Assembly (NCBI GenBank): GCA_024741835.1
Contig: JAENRP010000609.1
Location: forward strand, 4,279-15,357
Length of the DNA stretch: 11,079 nt
Origin: Diplocarpon mali
Lineage: Eukaryota > Ascomycota > Leotiomycetes > Helotiales > Drepanopezizaceae
Direction: 5' to 3'
The notes beneath the pieces are model-generated. The model made no database searches. It was not told where the DNA came from and saw nothing but the letters and a program-made list of their open reading frames with translations. The translations under genes were made by a program, and so were the position numbers. Of the stretch, positions 7,479 through 11,079 are shown piece by piece; positions within the stretch are counted from its first letter, which is position 1, and each line of letters opens with the position of its first letter.

Positions 7479-10400
7479 TTAAGTTTGCTAAGCCCCTACT
7501 ATCTTTTATAACCTTAGCATATCTTTAAACGCTTTAAACTTTGCAACTATCTTTAATAGCTTTATAAATCCATCTGCTACTATTTAATAGATTGGAATAT
7601 AGGTAATTAATAACTTATTCTTTATAATAAGGTCGCAGATAAAGTAGTAAGTAATATTAATATATTTCAATTGCTTATATAAGTATAGATTCTTTATAAG
7701 TGCAATTGCCCTTATATTATCTACTTAAAGATTAATATAATTCCTATCTTATCTAATATACTTAGCGAAACTTATATCTTTTAAAACTTAAGCGATTTAT
7801 AATCCTTACTTATAATTTGATAATATTAATATATATTCGGCCTTAGTGCTTATAATAGCTACTGATTTCTACTTCCTACTTTTTTATAATATAGGTCTAC
7901 TATATAGTACTACTACGCTTTTAAATATACTTTTCTAACCTTTTATATTTGCCTAATTAGAATTAGTATATATCTTAAGCTTTGCGCTTATATATTTTAT
8001 TAATTTATATCTTACCTTTTATATAATTATTAATCGAAGGTACCTTTTAAGTCGCTTGATTGCATTCTTATATTAAATCGTCAGATCCTTTAGATTTTGA
8101 TTAAGTTACTTAGTAATAAAGGCGATATCTGGTCTTATATATACTATAGTATATATAATTGCTCTAATATCCTATTAGTACTTCTTTAAATCTCTTCTTT
8201 ACTTATTTTCATTAGTAGGCTTTAACTTATTATACTTTCCTTTGATTGGAGTATACTTTAGCTTAAAGTTAGGAGTATAAGTGGAGAGTCTTATTTGGTC
8301 TAGGATCTTCTTAATATACTACTCTTAGTTTAACTAGAGTTCTTAAGTAGAACGGTTCCTTATAATGCAGATGCTAAGGATCTTATAAATTCCCTTTAGA
8401 TCCTTAGTATTAAAACGTTTCCGAATTGTTATAAAGAACTAATTTAATTAAGTAGTTGTTTTTACAGCTATAGTAATATTATTAATATATAGTAGCAACT
8501 TGATTCTACGCTTAGTATAGGTAAATAGATAAGGGTTAGCTAGGCTTTAAACGAATCCTATTTATATTAAAGTAAAGCTATATAAGAGGTTCTAATTATT
8601 AGTTGATTATTTAAGCTTATAGATATTGCAAAGTATATAAAGAGAGTAGCTAGCGTATATAGGAATATTATTAGGTTAGGAGAGAAAAATCCGTTCCTTT
8701 ATAATTGCTTTAGTAAATGCATTTTTAATATTATACTATTTGTATTTAAGGTCCTTAGCGGCTACTATTATTATAAATATACAAAGGGTATCTATGCGAA
8801 CTATTAGCGCAAATGTATTAAAGTAGTCTTCTTTATATTATTAGGAGAAGCCCTTAGCTATAAGCCTTGCTTTATAACGTTCTAAGGTCCTATTTGCATA
8901 TATCTTAATTATTAAGACCTACTTTATTAATATTAGGTTTATATCCTTTGGTATTAGTTCCTCTATCTATATGCTATTTATAGTAAGAGAACTTATCTCT
9001 TTTTAGATTGCCTTATTTTATATTACTCTATTCTTTAGATTGTTAATAGCTTTATTATACGTCTTTAAAAGAGAGATTTTCATTATCTTCTTAGCGGCTA
9101 GGAACGCATTATCTTCGTCGAAGCTCTATTAAAGTTTGAGCTTATAGATCTTATATGCTATTATAGCCTAGATACACTTAGACTTGCGTTTATCTAAGGT
9201 ATCTTCCGGTTCTAGGTCTCTATTCCTCTTTAAAGACGTAGGTTCGGCTATAGGTTCTATAGGCTTATTATCTAAGGAACCGCTTTCTAATAGTAGAGGC
9301 TTATTATTACTTATACCTATTTTAGGAATATCCTTTACTATAAGTGCTTTAATTAAAGGGATAATAATATCAAAGTTATTCTATACTTTAAGTAATTCGC
9401 AGACGATAGGAATAGTCTATTTGGCCTTTAGGCAATTAGTAGGTCGTTAATTAGCGGGTGCGCTTAATATGCTTAAGTTAAGAGAAAGGGATTATTAGTT
9501 CGGCTTAATAGTATTACTATCGAGTAGTATACCTTGCGAATCTTTAGGTATATAGAGCTTTAAGGATAGCTTCCTCTTATTTTAAGATTTATTAAATTTA
9601 ACTATTAAAGATATGATTACTTGCTTTAAATCTAATGTATATACTATCTATTGCTTTATTATCTATTTAATATATTTAATAAATATATATTCCCTACTTT
9701 AGTCTATTAGCTTCTTGCTCTTTGTACCCGCGGGTTAAGACTTTAGGCTAATATAAGAGTAGTAGACGCTTTTAAAGATATAAATATAGTCTAAGCTTAG
9801 TATCTATTTAAAATATGCCTTATATAGTAATATTTAAGTGCTATTAACTATTAGTCTATTACCTATTCTATTTTATAAGTATATATTTGCCTTAATTATA
9901 AGGTCCTAAAAGTCTAATAGTAGGTTAGCATCTTATAATAGAGCGCAATAGTTAGTCTTTACTTACTAGATGCTTCGCTTAGTAATGCTATTTTAATAAG
10001 AACCTTTATATATTATAATTGGTTTGTAATAAACTCCTTATTTTACTTATTTATTAAGCTTTACCTTAATCTCTAATGCTTTATTAGACCTAATAGCTAT
10101 TAGCTTTAACTAGGTCTAGTATTCCTTTATCACTTTTTAAGCTTTTAGCTTTTCTATAAGCTTAGATTTAGTTTTAATGCAAATGGTCTATATTTATTAA
10201 GTAGAGTTATCTACTATTTAAGAAAACTAATTATTTCCTTTAATTAAGGTTATAAATAGTTTAGTAGTATTAATAGATATTAGCGCTAATATTAAATCTT
10301 TCTATAGATTAAGCTTAGTTTGCGTTTAATTTTAAAGTTTTATTAGCTTGCAAATTTAATATATTAAGCAATCCTTTAATATTTAAATCTTCTGTTTTAG

Positions 10401-10572
10401 GATTAAGACCTTATATAAGTCCTTTAATTTTTCTAGCCTTAAATGCGCGAATCTTTTATATATTAGCTAATACCTTAATAGGCTTTTGGCTTTTAATAGC
10501 TTTAGTAGCCTATTATTAATTAATACTTTATTATTAGCAGTTAAAAAGGATTAATAATAGCAGTTTAAGGTT
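7479..10572 (-). pseudogene. Ty1/Copia pol: GAG-pre-integrase, integrase, RT, RNase H, decayed
   Basis: This is the more complete copy of the family. From the 5' side on the minus strand: a GAG-pre-integrase segment (KRFAHLRLEKLKDLYKV, about 10420-10470) with a zinc-binding Cys pair reduced to Tyr-x2-Cys; then the integrase core, where the three catalytic positions D, D, E read Asn (10269), Asn (10083) and Lys (9978). An integrase C-terminal part follows (DLIIKANIYL, FKSVYYSYI and LKLYIPKDS stretches), then linker, RT, RNase H and the stop near 7479. The RT box at 8476-8490 reads YINNI for YVDD. RNase H keeps STKAEY, with Glu changed to Lys. TAG and TAA stops are frequent. Gag, protease and 5' LTR are missing; the array at 10585 begins where they would be expected. 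Confidence 0.93.
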
Positions 10573-10584
10573 TTGCCGTTTTCT

Positions 10585-11007
10585 AATTATAAGCCTAGCT
10601 TAGGAGTCGTTTTTAATAAAACTGTAAGATCTACTTGCGGTCCTGGCTTAAGAGTCGTTTCTAACGAATTTGCGAATTTCACTTGCAGTCTTAGCTTAAG
10701 AGTCATTTCTACGAATTTCACTTGCGATCCTAGCCTAAGAGTTATTATTAGCAAATCTGCAAAATCTACTTATAGTCTTAGCCTAAGAGTTATTTCTACC
10801 AAATTCACTTATAATCTTAGCTTAAGAGTTATCTTTAAAGATACTTTACAATCTACTTATAGTCTTAGTTTAAAAGTTATTTTTGCGAATTTTACTTGCA
10901 ATCTTAGCTTAAGAGTCTATCTATTCTCTTTATCTTTATTTAATTGTATTAAAGTAGAGAGTGCACTTTCCTTAAAGGAATCCACTTATAGGTCTAGTCT
11001 AGGAGTC
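10585..11007 (+). repeat. Minisatellite-like array of nine 24-nt motifs with alternating spacers
   Basis: Motif starts are 10585, 10633, 10681, 10720, 10768, 10807, 10855, 10894 and 10984. The motif is 24 nt each time: left half ACTTGCRG (or ACTTATAG after RIP), centre YCTRG, right half CYTAAGAGTY. Spacers are 24, 24, 15, 24, 15, 24, 15 and 66 nt, giving steps of 48 and 39 and an 87-nt higher-order period. Long spacers resemble each other, and short ones look like long ones lacking nine bases (AATTTGCGA-like). One plus-strand frame is open from 10573 to 11040 and repeats FTCSLSLRVIS-like units, because motif and spacers are all multiples of three. I do not recognise a protein family, and the same motif is dispersed in retroelement sequence, so I call it a repeat rather than a gene. 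Confidence 0.85.
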
Positions 11008-11079
11008 AATTTTTATAATATTACCTCTAAGATAATATAAAGTCTATCTTTAATTTTAACTTTAAAGATTATTTTATAA
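11008..11079. other. Right edge, nothing recognised
   Basis: AT-rich sequence after the last motif copy. Neither strand shows a retroelement motif, a further motif copy or an RNA structure that I can support. Confidence 0.6.

Larger units (their letters stand above)
6992..9446 (-). repeat. Inverted repeat arm 2 (Copia 3' part)
   Basis: This is the 2455-bp counterpart of 405-2858, in reverse orientation. The match begins exactly at the LTR end (TATTGAG, the complement of CTCAATA) and ends near 9446 only because copy 1 is truncated there; Copia coding sequence continues to about 10572. The two copies differ mostly by transitions. Several positions keep the ancestral base in only one copy, for example ERYKARLIAKGF here versus EYYKVRLIARGF in copy 1. 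Confidence 0.9.

Noticed and set aside
405..9446. Inverted duplication of one segment as the origin of the palindromic layout
   Set aside because: An inverted duplication would normally carry flanking sequence with it. Here the match stops exactly at the LTR terminus, which fits two separate insertions.
9184..9450. Open frame of 88 codons on the plus strand
   Set aside because: It is the counterpart of the 403-651 frame in the second arm, antisense to Copia pol. The similarity between the two translations reflects the inverted repeat, not a conserved protein.
10585..11007. CRISPR array
   Set aside because: The repeats have 24-nt units, but the spacers are only 15 or 24 nt and resemble each other. 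The surrounding elements are eukaryotic retrotransposons, and no cas genes are present.
10573..11040. Open frame of 155 codons with repeated TCSLSLRV units as a real protein
   Set aside because: The translation follows the DNA repeat exactly, its start overlaps the end of the Copia remnant, and the same DNA motif occurs in untranslated 3' regions. A coding origin is kept only as a finding.
1..11079. Mitochondrial or bacterial AT-rich DNA
   Set aside because: Copia and Gypsy polyprotein remnants, the spliceosomal-type branch site and the loss of CpA and TpG with CpG kept all point to a RIP-active fungal nuclear genome.
1..11079. tRNA or rRNA genes
   Set aside because: I saw no conserved tRNA box pair or rRNA core sequence on either strand while reading.

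Overview
The window looks like AT-rich, transposon-filled nuclear DNA from a filamentous ascomycete (Pezizomycotina) that has been hit hard by repeat-induced point mutation (RIP). CpA and TpG are scarce, TpA is very common and CpG survives. Reading frames recognisable by family knowledge are cut by TAG and TAA, mostly where Gln or Trp is expected, and hardly ever by TGA. No intact protein-coding gene, tRNA or rRNA is visible. The species cannot be named from this sequence.

Layout: (1) 1-404 is a less mutated left flank with an intron-like 3' end and a mostly open frame that I do not recognise. (2) 405-2858 (+) is the 3' part of a Ty1/Copia element: reverse transcriptase, RNase H, a short 3' region with tandem repeats, and a 243-bp 3' LTR. 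(3) 2859-6991 (-) is a decayed Ty3/Gypsy-type element, with leader, gag, a Cys-rich stretch, protease and only the first part of reverse transcriptase. (4) 6992-10572 (-) is a second copy of the same Copia family that keeps more of its 5' side: GAG-pre-integrase, integrase, RT, RNase H and 3' LTR. (5) 10585-11007 is a minisatellite-like array of nine 24-nt motifs. (6) 11008-11079 shows nothing recognisable.

The two Copia copies converge on the Gypsy fragment, so 405-2858 and 6992-9446 form a 2.45-kb inverted repeat with a 4.1-kb spacer. Homology stops exactly at the LTR ends, which favours two independent insertions over an inverted duplication. All three integrase catalytic positions and one or both RT catalytic Asp are replaced by changes expected from G-to-A transitions, so these elements are dead.

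The most unusual signal is a 24-nt semi-palindromic motif (left half ACTTRYRG, right half CYTAAGAGTY). I count 19 copies in four contexts: the 3' regions of both Copia copies, four places in the Gypsy fragment, and the right-hand array. In the array the spacers are exactly 24 or 15 nt, giving an alternating 48/39-nt rhythm (87-nt higher-order period). I do not recognise this motif. It may be a short dispersed palindromic element that seeds minisatellites, or part of the retroelements.
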